DNA of 64,000 bases from Lutibacter sp. (GTDB taxonomy: Bacteria > Bacteroidota > Bacteroidia > Flavobacteriales > Flavobacteriaceae): the NCBI RefSeq assembly GCF_016342705.1, contig NZ_JAEINV010000005.1, positions 177,321 through 241,320 of the forward strand. Reading direction: 5' to 3'. The notes below the pieces were generated by a model. The model was given only the letters and a program-made list of their open reading frames with translations. It searched no databases and had not been told where the DNA came from. Below are positions 27,064 to 36,035 of the stretch, one piece after another (position 1 is the first letter of the stretch; every line of letters begins with the position of its first letter). A program made the position numbers and the translations under genes.

Positions 27064-28191
27064 CTATTTCCACCAATTTTCAGACGGAAAAACTGCTTTC
27101 CCAAGAACAATAGCTTCTCCAATTTTTGGGGTTGTAAATTTAACTTTTAGTTCCTTTGCTTTTTTGGAGGAACGTATAATTGAATCATCCCAAGTGTGCA
27201 AGGCTAGTTTAAAACTTCCCCAGTGAATTGGCATAGTTAGGTTGCTTTTAACATCAATACTTGCTTGTATTGTTTCCTCAGGAGTCATATGAATTTGAGA
27301 CCATTGTTCATTGTATTGCCCGCATTCAACCATCGCAAAATCAAAAGGTCCAAATTTTTCTCCTATTTCTTTAAAGTGTTTTCCATAACCGCTATCACCA
27401 CTAAAAAATATCTTTGAATTTTTAGATTTCAATACCCAAGAACACCATAAAGTGCTATTTCTATTAGTAACTCCTCTTCCTGAAAAATGACGTGCAGGTG
27501 CAGAAACAAACTCAACTCCCTTATAATTTACACTTTCCCACCAATCAAATTCTGTAATTTTTTCTTCAGCAACACCCCACGAAGTTAAATGAGCTTTAAT
27601 TCCTAAAGGAACATAAAACTTAGCTACTTTATCTTTTAGTTTTACAATTGAACTATAGTCTAAATGATCATAATGATCGTGTGAAATTAGCACCACATCA
27701 ATGCTTGGTAAAGAATCTATTGAAATAGGTAATTCCTTCTGAAATCTTTTTGAACCCAACATTGGATGTGGCGCAGGAACATCCCCTAACATTGGATCTA
27801 TAAAAATATTCATCCCTTCTAATTCAACAAAAGCAGCAGAATGACCAAACCATGTAATTCTTGGCTCCATTGGTGCATTTTCAAAATACCTTTTTGTAAG
27901 TTTTATAATAGGTAATTCTTTAGTAGGCACTTTATTATTTCCATTGGTGAAAAACTGCGGAATGGTACTCCATTTAAAACCTGTGTTTTGTAATGTTTTT
28001 TCAGCATTTTTAAAGGCGCCATTTAAAAAGTTTGGAGATTTTCTAATTCGTTCTAAACTCAAGTCTTTTGAGCCTGATCCAAACTGAGGACTTACGTTTA
28101 TAAAGGTAACACCAACCAATGTTATTACCCCAACAACTGATAATATTCCTATCATAATTTTCTTTAGTAGCTTTATTATTATTTTAATCAT
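27064..28191 (-). CDS. membrane-anchored MBL-fold hydrolase (NAPE-PLD/UlaG-like)
   Basis: This 375-residue protein has an N-terminal hydrophobic segment (about 10-32) that could anchor it to the membrane. A metallo-beta-lactamase fold follows. The metal ligand motif is HDHYDH (about 158-163), with a further His in APARHFSG, an Asp in FFSGDSGYG and a final His in MPIHWGS. The WFGHSAAFVELEG start and IDPMLG motif fit the family that includes NAPE-specific phospholipase D and UlaG-type hydrolases. Its substrate is unknown. It is the last gene of a TetR-linked operon, immediately downstream of the truncated epimerase gene. Confidence 0.88.
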   Translation of the reverse strand: MIKIIIKLLKKIMIGILSVVGVITLVGVTFINVSPQFGSGSKDLSLERIRKSPNFLNGAFKNAEKTLQNTGFKWSTIPQFFTNGNNKVPTKELPIIKLTKRYFENAPMEPRITWFGHSAAFVELEGMNIFIDPMLGDVPAPHPMLGSKRFQKELPISIDSLPSIDVVLISHDHYDHLDYSSIVKLKDKVAKFYVPLGIKAHLTSWGVAEEKITEFDWWESVNYKGVEFVSAPARHFSGRGVTNRNSTLWCSWVLKSKNSKIFFSGDSGYGKHFKEIGEKFGPFDFAMVECGQYNEQWSQIHMTPEETIQASIDVKSNLTMPIHWGSFKLALHTWDDSIIRSSKKAKELKVKFTTPKIGEAIVLGKAVFPSENWWK

Positions 28192-28224
28192 TATTTTTTT
28201 GCGATTTTATTAATGTTCCTGTTA

Positions 28225-28479
28225 TCAATAATTTTCTGGTGAAAGTGTTGCTGAAGAAACTCCCATACTATGAAAACAGGCATGAAAACCATTTAAATTT
28301 TCTTTAATTGAAGTAAAATCTAGAAAGTCTGAATGAATTATTTCTTTTAACTTTGGGTTAGAAATTCCAACGGGCGTTCTACCTATTGAAAGAATTTCGG
28401 AAATGGAATTATCTCTTAAACATTCCAATAAAACTCCTTTTCCAACCATTCCTGAAGCGCCTGTAATTAAAACTTTCAT
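28225..28479 (-). pseudogene. 3'-truncated NAD-dependent epimerase/dehydratase-like gene
   Basis: Only 84 residues remain of a Rossmann-fold protein that is normally about 210-220 residues. The dinucleotide-binding start VLITGASGMVGKGV, a following IGRTPVG and a CFHSMGVSSA segment are intact. The reading frame then stops at a TGA just after SPENY. No remnant of the C-terminal two-thirds is visible in the 33 bp before the next gene. This looks like a deletion joining the gene to the upstream edge of the MBL gene. The fragment lacks the catalytic Tyr-Lys region and substrate domain, so it is probably inactive. Confidence 0.75.
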
Positions 28480-28490
28480 AATTTATAGTG

Positions 28491-29273
28491 TTATTTAACT
28501 TCTTGCATTTGACGAATTTGCTTTAATACCATTTTTTTAGGCATAAAAGGAATTGCAGCCATCATTAGTTTTTGCATTGTTTTTAAACCAGAAATCACAT
28601 CTATTTTTCCTTTTAACATTCCGTTGTATCCATCTAAAGCAACAGAATGAGCTGTAGCTGCTTCCTTAAACATTTCAGTTTTATCCATTCCAGATATTGC
28701 TCCAAATTCACTTTTAGTAGCTCCAGGCATTAAGTTAGTTACCGTAATATTAGTGCCGGACAATTCTTCAGAAAGCGCATTGCTAAAAAATGTAACATAT
28801 GCTTTTGTAGCAAAGTAAACTGCTTGTAAAGGTCCGGGCATAAAACTAGCTGTAGAAGATGTATTTAAAATTTTACCTCTATTGCGTTTTACAAATTCTG
28901 GTAAAAATAAATGTGTTAAAGCGGTTAATGAAGTAACATTTAAGTTAATCATAGAAATTTGTCTTGCTAAATCTAATTCATAAAATTTACCTAAAGCTCC
29001 AAAACCCGCATTGTTCATCAAATAGTCAATTTCAATTCCACGCTGTTTTACCTCATTGTAAATTTGTTGTGGTGCATTTAAATCGCTTAAATCTTTAGCA
29101 ATTACAACAACATTCACTTGGTATTTTTGCTCTAATTCTTTTTTAAGTTCATTTAATTTAATTTCGCTACGTGCAATAATTATTAAATTTCCTCCTTTAG
29201 AAGCGTGAATTGTAGCCAATTCTTTTCCAATTCCTGTACTTGCTCCTGTAATTAAAGCTGTTTTAGTATTCAT
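28491..29273 (-). CDS. short-chain dehydrogenase/reductase
   Basis: This 260-residue classical SDR oxidoreductase has the NAD(P)-binding motif TGASTGIGKE (about 9-18), the NNAG motif (MNNAGFG, about 87-93), and the catalytic Ser-Tyr-Lys set (SSTASF, then YFATKAY with Tyr and Lys). A downstream NLMPGATKSEF segment positions the cofactor. The protein resembles the YqjQ/DltE-like SDRs that reduce hydrophobic carbonyl substrates, but the substrate is unknown. It is controlled by the upstream TetR-type gene: a 20-bp operator-like palindrome lies 36 bp before its start. Confidence 0.9.
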   Translation of the reverse strand: MNTKTALITGASTGIGKELATIHASKGGNLIIIARSEIKLNELKKELEQKYQVNVVVIAKDLSDLNAPQQIYNEVKQRGIEIDYLMNNAGFGALGKFYELDLARQISMINLNVTSLTALTHLFLPEFVKRNRGKILNTSSTASFMPGPLQAVYFATKAYVTFFSNALSEELSGTNITVTNLMPGATKSEFGAISGMDKTEMFKEAATAHSVALDGYNGMLKGKIDVISGLKTMQKLMMAAIPFMPKKMVLKQIRQMQEVK

Positions 29274-29308
29274 AATTTAATATTTTTTTATGTGACTTTT
29301 TGTTGTTT

Positions 29309-29328
29309 TTGATTGATTAACCACTCAA
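29309..29328 (-). promoter_or_regulatory. putative TetR operator in front of the SDR gene
   Basis: TTGATTGATTAACCACTCAA is an imperfect palindrome matching 15 of 20 positions of the one at 29913-29932. The reverse complement is TTGAGTGGTTAATCAATCAA. Confidence 0.6.
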
Positions 29329-29346
29329 TTATAAAATCAAATTTTT

Positions 29347-29910
29347 TTAAGGTCTTAAGCTGTTTGAAAATACTTCCCAAGCTTGTTCTATAAATAATTG
29401 ATCATTTCTTTTATCAGGAAATTGAGTTAAATACGAAACCATTGAAGTTATTAAACCAAACATTGAACCCATTATAAAATAGGCGTCCATATTTTTAATA
29501 AGTTCTTTATCAACATATTCTTGAATTAAATTATGGAATAACTCATACTTAGCAATAATTTCAGGATGTGTTTTTACACGTTCAGCACAACTTGTATTAT
29601 CTACTTGTAATAAAAATTTGAATTTCAAATCATTATCTATTGCCCAATTCCAAGAGTTAGACCAAATTAATCGTAATTTTCCAAGGTCTGAATGAATTTT
29701 ATCAAGATCACTCATTATAGAAGAAGTATACTCTTTTTTTATGGAAACATACAATTCATCAATTAAATCATCTTTGGTTTTAAAGTAATGAAAAAGTATT
29801 CCAGCGCTAACTCCTGCTTCTTTTGAAATAGCTGAAGTAGGTGTAGCGTGCAAACCTCTTTCTACAAAAAGCTTGGTGGCTGCTTCTAATAACAATTCTC
29901 TTTTATCCAT
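29347..29910 (-). CDS. TetR/AcrR family transcriptional repressor
   Basis: This 187-residue regulator has an N-terminal TetR helix-turn-helix (about 5-50): AATKLFVERGLHATPTSAIS followed by the recognition helix around GVSAGILFHYFKTKDDL. The C-terminal helical domain would bind a ligand. I used the ATG at 29910 rather than a GTG at 29928, because the latter lies inside the operator palindrome at 29913-29932. That palindrome begins exactly where the -7 element ends, which indicates autorepression. The gene leads a likely operon with the SDR, the truncated epimerase and the MBL gene. Confidence 0.9.
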   Translation of the reverse strand: MDKRELLLEAATKLFVERGLHATPTSAISKEAGVSAGILFHYFKTKDDLIDELYVSIKKEYTSSIMSDLDKIHSDLGKLRLIWSNSWNWAIDNDLKFKFLLQVDNTSCAERVKTHPEIIAKYELFHNLIQEYVDKELIKNMDAYFIMGSMFGLITSMVSYLTQFPDKRNDQLFIEQAWEVFSNSLRP

Positions 29911-29912
29911 TT

Positions 29913-29932
29913 TTAAGTGACTAATCACTCAA
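29913..29932 (-). promoter_or_regulatory. putative TetR operator overlapping the tetR transcription start
   Basis: TTAAGTGACTAATCACTCAA has the perfect core AGTGA-CTAA-TCACT. It lies directly between the -7 element (29933-29940) and the start codon at 29910, the expected place for an autorepression site. Confidence 0.65.
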
Positions 29933-29940
29933 CAAAAGTA
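29933..29940 (-). promoter_or_regulatory. -7 promoter element of the tetR gene
   Basis: On the - strand TACTTTTG matches TAnnTTTG and abuts the operator palindrome. Confidence 0.6.
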
Positions 29941-29979
29941 ATATAAATTTTTTATTTACAAACAAAAAAGATGAAATTA

Positions 29980-31113
29980 TTAATTCTCTATTTTGGTGTA
30001 TTGAATATTTCGTTCTTTTAAATAGGTAAAAATGAAATTAAAACAAGCTTCATGTTTTCCAACCAATTCCGGTGGAAACACACCTTTTTCTTCAAAAAGA
30101 TTATTTAATATTAAATGAACAGCTGCGGTTGCAGTATAACCTGTTGTTCTGGCCATTGATGAGGTATTGGTTTTGGCGCAGAATTCATCGTGTAAATTGT
30201 AAACTATGGTTTTTTGCTTACCATTTTTTTCATTTCCTTTTAAAGTAATTCTCATTACTGTTAATTCTTCTTCAGCCTCTTCTAATTTCCACTCATTAAA
30301 TAAAATAGCAGATGAAATTTCTAATGGAATTACTTTTTTGCCTTTTACTTTTATTTCTTCTGTATTAAAAAATCCACTGGCTTTTAACACCTTAATATAT
30401 TCCACATGCCCTGGATAACGCAATGTTTTTTCCTTCATATTTAAAATATGTGGCATTGTATAAATAATAGAACGAAGTCCATCTGAGTTAAAAGCCTCTA
30501 AAGTTCCAACGTTGTCAAATTCTACAAATTCGCAATCAGAAAGCGCTTCTTTAACCACTAAATTACCATTTTCAATATAACGTGCAGGTCGTGTATATTC
30601 CTCAATTACATCAATTGGAGAAAAGGGAGCTTTATAATTAAATGGCCACTTTTTTACTTTAGGTAAACCTCCAACTAAGCATTCAAAATCGGTTAATTTT
30701 AGCTTTTCATTATAATATCCTAAAATAATATTTCCAACTCCCGGCGCAACACCACAATCTACAATTGCCGTTACATTATTTTTTTTTGCAAGATCAGATA
30801 ATTCCAAGGCATTTTCAGAAAAAAACGAGATATCTACCACATTTTTCCCTGTTTCAATAATAGTTTTCAAAGTTGCATATCCTAAAAATCCCGGAACAGC
30901 ACAAACTACTAAATCAAATGATTTAATTGTTTTTTGAAGTTCTTTACTATTGGCAAAGTCAAGGATTATTGTATTTAAAGCATCGCACTTTTTTAATACT
31001 TTATACAACGTTTTTTTATTAAAATCTGCTATGGAAACATCATGATTTTTAGATAAATCAATTGCCATTGCACTACCAACCATTCCTGCGCCTAAAACAA
31101 TTATTTTGCTCAT
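29980..31113 (-). CDS. saccharopine dehydrogenase family protein
   Basis: This 377-residue oxidoreductase has an N-terminal NAD(P)-binding Rossmann domain (VLGAGMVGSAMA, about 5-16). A conserved VVCAVPGFLGYATLKT stretch and DCGVAPGVGNIILGYY (about 116-131) follow, matching the saccharopine reductase/dehydrogenase family (LYS9-like). The C-terminal half is the catalytic and substrate-binding domain, ending in a helix that contains the TTGYTATAAVHLIL segment. It probably acts in lysine metabolism, but the family also includes homospermidine-type enzymes. It is monocistronic. The 236-bp upstream gap is AT-rich and otherwise featureless. Confidence 0.85.
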   Translation of the reverse strand: MSKIIVLGAGMVGSAMAIDLSKNHDVSIADFNKKTLYKVLKKCDALNTIILDFANSKELQKTIKSFDLVVCAVPGFLGYATLKTIIETGKNVVDISFFSENALELSDLAKKNNVTAIVDCGVAPGVGNIILGYYNEKLKLTDFECLVGGLPKVKKWPFNYKAPFSPIDVIEEYTRPARYIENGNLVVKEALSDCEFVEFDNVGTLEAFNSDGLRSIIYTMPHILNMKEKTLRYPGHVEYIKVLKASGFFNTEEIKVKGKKVIPLEISSAILFNEWKLEEAEEELTVMRITLKGNEKNGKQKTIVYNLHDEFCAKTNTSSMARTTGYTATAAVHLILNNLFEEKGVFPPELVGKHEACFNFIFTYLKERNIQYTKIEN

Positions 31114-31349
31114 AAAAAAATATTAAAATTGAAAAATCACAATTAAATTTAAGAAGTTAAGTAACTAAAATTACAATTTATTTTGACATAATAATTAATT
31201 ATTAGCTAATTAAATAGTTAACTAGAAAAAGTTATTTAAAAATAACCAATGCACGCAACTTTTAATACAAAATATCAAAAGAAAATTCAAGTAAAATAAA
31301 GCATCTAAATAATCAAAAAAACATCATTAAAAATAACAATTACAATATG

Positions 31350-32291
31350 TTATTGAATAGCAACAGTGTAGTGTTTTCCTTGCCACGTGTTTTTTTCAAT
31401 TAGAATTTTATCAATTTTAGCAACTACTTCAAAGTTTTTTAAGTTGTTCCATTTTGGAGCAATTAAAAGATTATGTGGCGTTTCGCTAATAAAACGTTCA
31501 ATAATAATATCTGGTCTTAAATTCCCAACAAAATCTGTAATAAAATCAATATAATTTTCGGAAGAAAACAAACTAAAATTTTCAGGATTCCTTTTGTATT
31601 GAACAGCCATTACCGAATTTTTTACAATTTGTAAATGATGCATTTTCAATGTATCAATAGGTAATTTTGAAACTTCCTTTGCATGATTTAGTAAATCCTT
31701 TTTATCTTCTCCTGGCAATCCTAAAATAATATGTGCACCCAAATGAAATCCTTTGTTTTTACATTTTTCAAAAGTTGCTTTGGTTTCTTCAAAAGTATGA
31801 CACCTGTTCACTGCTAACAATGTTTTTTCATTGGTACTTTCAACACCAAACTCTAACGAAATAAAGTGTTTTTTAGACAACATCGAAAAATAAGCAATCA
31901 ATTCATCCGAAATACAATCAGGCCTGGTTCCAATTACTAAACCAATAACTCCAGGTACATTTAATGCTTCTTCGTACATTTTTTTAAGCGAATCAATATC
32001 AGCATATGTATTTGTATATGCTTGAAAATAAGCTAAATAATGAATTGCTTTGTATTTTTTTCCGAAAAAAGCAATACCTTGTTCTAACTGTTCTTTTATG
32101 CTTTTAGTTGGCTCGCAATAATCCGGATTAAACGTGTTATTATTGCAATAGGTGCAGCCGCCATATCCTTTTGAACCATCTCTATTTGGGCAAGAAAAAC
32201 CGATATCTAATGATATTTTTTGAACACGTTCTCCAAACGTTGCCCTTATAAATGAAGAATAATCTAAATAGCGTTTTCCTGTAAATTGCAT
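31350..32291 (-). CDS. TIGR01212-type radical SAM protein (YhcC family)
   Basis: This 313-residue radical S-adenosylmethionine protein has cysteine ligands in an unusual spacing, as is typical of this family: FSCPNRDGSKGYGGCTYC (about 33-50), where Cys-x11-14-Cys-x2-Cys binds the [4Fe-4S] cluster. SLEFGVES and HIILGLPGE further along match the SAM-binding barrel. Members of the family are widespread and their substrate is not established. A -7 element lies 4 bp before the start codon, so the mRNA is probably leaderless. It is divergent from the following + strand gene. Confidence 0.9.
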   Translation of the reverse strand: MQFTGKRYLDYSSFIRATFGERVQKISLDIGFSCPNRDGSKGYGGCTYCNNNTFNPDYCEPTKSIKEQLEQGIAFFGKKYKAIHYLAYFQAYTNTYADIDSLKKMYEEALNVPGVIGLVIGTRPDCISDELIAYFSMLSKKHFISLEFGVESTNEKTLLAVNRCHTFEETKATFEKCKNKGFHLGAHIILGLPGEDKKDLLNHAKEVSKLPIDTLKMHHLQIVKNSVMAVQYKRNPENFSLFSSENYIDFITDFVGNLRPDIIIERFISETPHNLLIAPKWNNLKNFEVVAKIDKILIEKNTWQGKHYTVAIQ

Positions 32292-32295
32292 GGCG

Positions 32296-32303
32296 CAAAA
32301 TTA
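32296..32303 (-). promoter_or_regulatory. -7 promoter element, probable leaderless start
   Basis: On the - strand TAATTTTG is followed by only 4 bases before the ATG at 32291, the same arrangement as at 1952-1964. Confidence 0.5.
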
Positions 32304-32343
32304 TTAAAACTAATTGGATTGCGTTATTTTTACCGTTGAAATT

Positions 32344-32802
32344 ATGAAAGACGATACTCAAAATATTAAAAAAACTTTATTAGTAGCTTGTGTTGATTTT
32401 GTTCAAAAAAAGGAAACTGTAATTTTAGAAACAATTGCTTCTAACAAAAACGATTTATTTTCTGAAACCAAAAGTTCTGCCGGAGATAAACATGAAACTG
32501 GCCGAGCCATGCTGCAATTAGAAATGGAAAAAGCCAGTCAACAATTAGCAATTGTAAACCAAATGAAAGAAACCTTGCAACGTTTAACTATTGAATATTC
32601 TTCTAAAAACGTGAGGCTTGGTAGTTTGGTAAAAACTACAAAAGGAACTTATTTTTTAGCAGTAAGTGTTGGACAAGTACTTATTGATAAAGAGACTTAT
32701 TTTGTTGTTTCAACAGAATCACCTATTGGAAAACAATTGTTGGGTAAAAAAATAGGTGAAGTTATTACTTTTAATGAAGCTCAAATTTTAAAAATCGCAT
32801 AA
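32344..32802 (+). CDS. GreA/GreB C-terminal-domain-like protein
   Basis: This 152-residue protein resembles a shortened transcript-cleavage factor. A helical N-terminal half contains KSSAGDKHETGRAMLQLEME (about 47-66), a segment conserved in flavobacterial members. The C-terminal half has the beta fold LGSLVKTTKGTYFLAVSVG and an ISPIGKQLLGK-like stretch (TESPIGKQLLGKKIGEV), typical of the FKBP-like GreA_GreB C-terminal domain. Family members are often misnamed 3-oxoacyl-ACP synthase; nothing here supports that. I use the ATG at 32344; a TTG at 32314 would add ten residues that lie in the promoter region. Confidence 0.6.
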   Translation: MKDDTQNIKKTLLVACVDFVQKKETVILETIASNKNDLFSETKSSAGDKHETGRAMLQLEMEKASQQLAIVNQMKETLQRLTIEYSSKNVRLGSLVKTTKGTYFLAVSVGQVLIDKETYFVVSTESPIGKQLLGKKIGEVITFNEAQILKIA

Positions 32803-32803
32803 A

Positions 32804-32828
32804 AAAAACCGCTCAAATGAGCGGTTTT
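32804..32828. terminator. bidirectional terminator
   Basis: CCGCTCA (32809-32815) and TGAGCGG (32818-32824) pair around two bases, flanked by A and T runs. It serves the + gene ending at 32802 and the - gene ending at 32850. Confidence 0.85.
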
Positions 32829-32849
32829 TAAAAATAATTTAATTAAAAA

Positions 32850-34994
32850 TTACTCTTTCACTTTTGTTTTATTTGGTAAATCTTTATAACCCATATTGTA
32901 TAAAGTAAATCCAAATATATCAGCATATTGCTCAATAGTTTTTGAAACTGGTGTTCCGGCTCCGTGTCCGGCATTGGTTTCAATTCTTATTAAAGTTGGA
33001 TTACTGCCCGTATGTTTTGCTTGTAATTCCGCAGCAAATTTAAATGAGTGTGCAGGCACAACTCTATCATCGTGATCACCTGTTGTTACTAACGTAGCTG
33101 GATAATTAACCCCTTCTTTCACGTTTTGAACTGGTGAATAAGCGAGTAAATAATCAAACATTTCTTTAGAATCATCTGCAGTTCCATAGTCGTAACCCCA
33201 GCCAGCTCCAGCAGTAAATGTGTGGTAACGCAACATATCTAAAACTCCAACTGCCGGTAATGCAACTTTCATTAAATCTGGTCTTTGAAGCATTGTTGCG
33301 CCAACTAATAAACCACCGTTAGAGCCACCACTAATTGCTAAATAATCCGCAGAAGTATATTTGTTAGCTTTTAAATATTCAGCCGCAGCAATAAAATCAT
33401 CAAATACATTTTGCTTTTGCATTTTGGTACCAGCATTGTGCCACGCTTTACCATATTCACCTCCACCACGTAAATTTGGAACGGCATAAATACCACCTTG
33501 TTCCATCCAAACCGCATTTGTAATGCTAAAACTTGGTGTTAAACTAATATTAAATCCTCCATAACCATATAAAATTGTTGGGTTTTTACCATTTAAAACT
33601 GTTCCTTTTTTATACGATATAATCATCGGTATTTTTGTACCATCTTTTGAAGCATAAAATACCTGATGTGATTCATAATTATCTGAATTAAAATCAATTG
33701 CAGGTTTTTTATACAACTCAGATGTTCCAGAAACTGTATTAAATGAATAAATAGAACTTGGTGTTATGTAGTTTGAAAATGAATAATAAATAGTTTTGTC
33801 ATCTTTTTTACCACTAAATCCACCTGCAGATCCAACTCCTGGCAATTCAATTTCACGAATTAATTTTCCAGTATAATCGTATTGTTTTACTTGTGAAACA
33901 GCATCTACCATATAATTTGTAAAAATAAAGCCGTTTGCCGTAGATGGTGCCAATACATTGTTGGTTTCAGCAATTACATCAACCCAATTTTCTGGTGTTG
34001 GTTTAGATGCCTCAACTTTTACAATTCTTTTATTTGGCGCATTTAAATTAGTGCCTAATAATAGTGTTTCACCAATATTATCCAACACAAACGTGTCATT
34101 TTCAAAATTATTTACAACGGTTACAATTTTACTATTTTCTTTAGATAAATCTTTAATATATAATTCATTACCAGAAGTAGATTCAGAAGCTGAAATCACT
34201 AAGTATTTTCCATCTTCGGTAACAGAACCATTTATATATCTTCTTTTTACTTTGTCTCCAAAAATAATTGGATCATTTTTTTGAGCGGTTCCCAACTTAT
34301 GATAAAACAATCTATGTTGATCCGTTTTTGCGGAAAGTTCACTTCCTTTTGGTTTTTCATAACTAGAATAAAAAATTCCTTCATCACCTTTCCAAGCCAT
34401 CCCGCTGAATTTTACATCAATAATAGTATCTTCTAAAATTTGTTTTGAAACGGCATCCATAAGTATAATTTTACGCCAGTCACTTCCACCTTCAGAAATT
34501 GCATAAGCCAACTTACTTCCATCTTTAGAAAAAGACAAACCACCTAAAGAAGTTGTTCCATCTTTTGAAAATGTATTAGGATCTAAAAAAATTACTGGTT
34601 CTTCTTTATCTTTAAATCTGTACAATACATATTGGTTTTGTAATCCGTTATTTTTATAAAAATACGTGTAGTCACCTTCTTTAAATGGTGCTCCTATTTT
34701 TTCATAATTCCAAAGTTTTTCTAATCTTAATTTTAATTCTTCTCTGTAAGGGATTTTAGATAAATAGTTAAATGTGACTTCATTTTGAGCGGTAACCCAA
34801 TTTTTTGTTTCTTCAGACATGTCATCTTCTAACCATCGATACGGATCTTTAACCATGGTTCCGAAATAATTAGTAATAGTGTCTACTTTTTTTGTTAAAG
34901 GATAGTTCAATTTTTCAGGAGTTTTTTGAGATGAATCGTTTTTACAAGAAATAAAAAACGTTCCAATCATTGCAATTAATATTAAATTTTTCAT
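32850..34994 (-). CDS. prolyl oligopeptidase family lipoprotein (S9A)
   Basis: This 714-residue serine peptidase cleaves short peptides after proline. The signal peptide has a lipobox (FFISC, Cys18), which anchors the enzyme in the cell envelope. The N-terminal domain carries the entry motif DPYRWLEDD (about 50-58) and forms a seven-bladed beta-propeller (about 90-420). The C-terminal alpha/beta hydrolase domain has the nucleophile Ser in GGSNGGLL, an Asp in DHDDRVVP and a His in NAGHGAG, all intact. The ATG at 34994 is preferred over the TTG at 35018, which lies inside the -7 element. Length and motifs are normal for the S9A family. Confidence 0.95.
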   Translation of the reverse strand: MKNLILIAMIGTFFISCKNDSSQKTPEKLNYPLTKKVDTITNYFGTMVKDPYRWLEDDMSEETKNWVTAQNEVTFNYLSKIPYREELKLRLEKLWNYEKIGAPFKEGDYTYFYKNNGLQNQYVLYRFKDKEEPVIFLDPNTFSKDGTTSLGGLSFSKDGSKLAYAISEGGSDWRKIILMDAVSKQILEDTIIDVKFSGMAWKGDEGIFYSSYEKPKGSELSAKTDQHRLFYHKLGTAQKNDPIIFGDKVKRRYINGSVTEDGKYLVISASESTSGNELYIKDLSKENSKIVTVVNNFENDTFVLDNIGETLLLGTNLNAPNKRIVKVEASKPTPENWVDVIAETNNVLAPSTANGFIFTNYMVDAVSQVKQYDYTGKLIREIELPGVGSAGGFSGKKDDKTIYYSFSNYITPSSIYSFNTVSGTSELYKKPAIDFNSDNYESHQVFYASKDGTKIPMIISYKKGTVLNGKNPTILYGYGGFNISLTPSFSITNAVWMEQGGIYAVPNLRGGGEYGKAWHNAGTKMQKQNVFDDFIAAAEYLKANKYTSADYLAISGGSNGGLLVGATMLQRPDLMKVALPAVGVLDMLRYHTFTAGAGWGYDYGTADDSKEMFDYLLAYSPVQNVKEGVNYPATLVTTGDHDDRVVPAHSFKFAAELQAKHTGSNPTLIRIETNAGHGAGTPVSKTIEQYADIFGFTLYNMGYKDLPNKTKVKE

Positions 34995-35015
34995 TTTAGA
35001 AATTATTTTGAATAA

Positions 35016-35023
35016 CAAATTTA
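35016..35023 (-). promoter_or_regulatory. -7 promoter element of the peptidase gene
   Basis: On the - strand TAAATTTG matches the consensus 21 bp before the ATG at 34994. It overlaps the alternative TTG start. Confidence 0.55.
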
Positions 35024-35026
35024 ATG

Positions 35027-35059
35027 AAAAAAGGCGTAGTTAATTAACTACGCCTTTTT
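35027..35059 (-). terminator. terminator after the DoxX gene
   Basis: GGCGTAGTTAA (35033-35043) and its perfect complement (35044-35054) form a palindrome flanked by A and T runs. It separates the DoxX transcript from the downstream peptidase promoter. Confidence 0.85.
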
Positions 35060-35078
35060 AATACTAATTTTTTAAATA

Positions 35079-35444
35079 CTAAAAGAGTGTTTTAAACTTT
35101 CTCCAATTCACATAAATTAATGTCACGTTTAATATAGCTACTAAAGCCGCCGGTCCAATTGTTGAAATGTCATATTTTAAATGAAAAAACACAATATTTA
35201 TTGAAATTGGAACCAACCAAACCAATGCCAATCCAGTCCATTTATTTATAAATAACAATATTCCAGGAATAATTTCAGAAATAGCAATTAAAGGCATTAA
35301 ATAACCAGTTTGTACTAATGCATACATAAAACTACCTTCTGGAGGCGCTTCCATTGGAATAAAGCCAAAAAATTTATTTAATCCAAAAACCAATAGGATG
35401 ATTGATAACACAACCCTAAGAACTTTTTGTAAATTTGAATTCAT
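35079..35444 (-). CDS. DoxX family small membrane protein
   Basis: This 121-residue membrane protein has four hydrophobic segments, with the GLNKFFGFIP motif near the N-terminus that is typical of DoxX/DoxD-like proteins. The family has been linked to thiosulfate oxidation in archaea and to oxidative-stress membrane complexes elsewhere; the role here is unknown. It has no close co-directional partner upstream. Confidence 0.8.
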   Translation of the reverse strand: MNSNLQKVLRVVLSIILLVFGLNKFFGFIPMEAPPEGSFMYALVQTGYLMPLIAISEIIPGILLFINKWTGLALVWLVPISINIVFFHLKYDISTIGPAALVAILNVTLIYVNWRKFKTLF

Positions 35445-35605
35445 AATTTAATGTTTTAGTTAATATTCAGTTAAATTGGACGTTAATGTACAATTAAAAT
35501 TACAGATGTAACTTAAGTTACTATATAATTGTAAGTTTATGTGTCACTTTGCCGTCAAATAACGTAGCTGTTAAAAGCTGATTTATTAATATTAAAAAAA
35601 TAAGT

Positions 35606-35965
35606 ATGACTGAAATGTTAACAAAGGAAACTTTTTTAGAAAAAGTTTTCAATTTCGAAAAAAATAAAGAATGGAAATTTGAAGGTGATTTACCTTGTCT
35701 TATAGATTTTTATGCAGATTGGTGTGGACCATGTAAAATGATTGCTCCAGTTTTAGAAGAATTAAGTGACGATTATAAAGGAAAAATAAATATTTATAAA
35801 ATTGATACAGAAGTAGAGCAAGAATTAGCTGCTGCTTTTGGAATTAGAAGTATTCCATCTATGTTATTTTGCCCAAAAGAGGGAGAACCGCAAATGGCGC
35901 AAGGAGCTTTACCTAAACATCAGTTAGAAGAAATTATAAAAGATGTTTTAAAGGTTGAAAAATAA
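35606..35965 (+). CDS. thioredoxin
   Basis: This 119-residue cytosolic thioredoxin carries the active site WCGPCK (about residues 40-45). The cis-proline loop SIPSM is intact. An N-terminal extension of about 15 residues precedes the fold. It reduces protein disulfides and could serve ribonucleotide reductase. It stands alone and is followed by a strong bidirectional hairpin terminator. Confidence 0.95.
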   Translation: MTEMLTKETFLEKVFNFEKNKEWKFEGDLPCLIDFYADWCGPCKMIAPVLEELSDDYKGKINIYKIDTEVEQELAAAFGIRSIPSMLFCPKEGEPQMAQGALPKHQLEEIIKDVLKVEK

Positions 35966-35986
35966 ACTCCAATAAACCCCAAAAAG

Positions 35987-36017
35987 AAAGCCGCAAATTT
36001 GCGGCTTTTATTTTTTT
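35987..36017. terminator. bidirectional terminator after the thioredoxin gene
   Basis: GCCGCAAATTTGCGGC (35990-36005) is a perfect palindrome flanked by AAA and TTT arms and a T-rich tail. It also ends the asd transcript on the - strand. Confidence 0.85.
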
Positions 36018-36035
36018 AATAAAATAGATCTAAAA

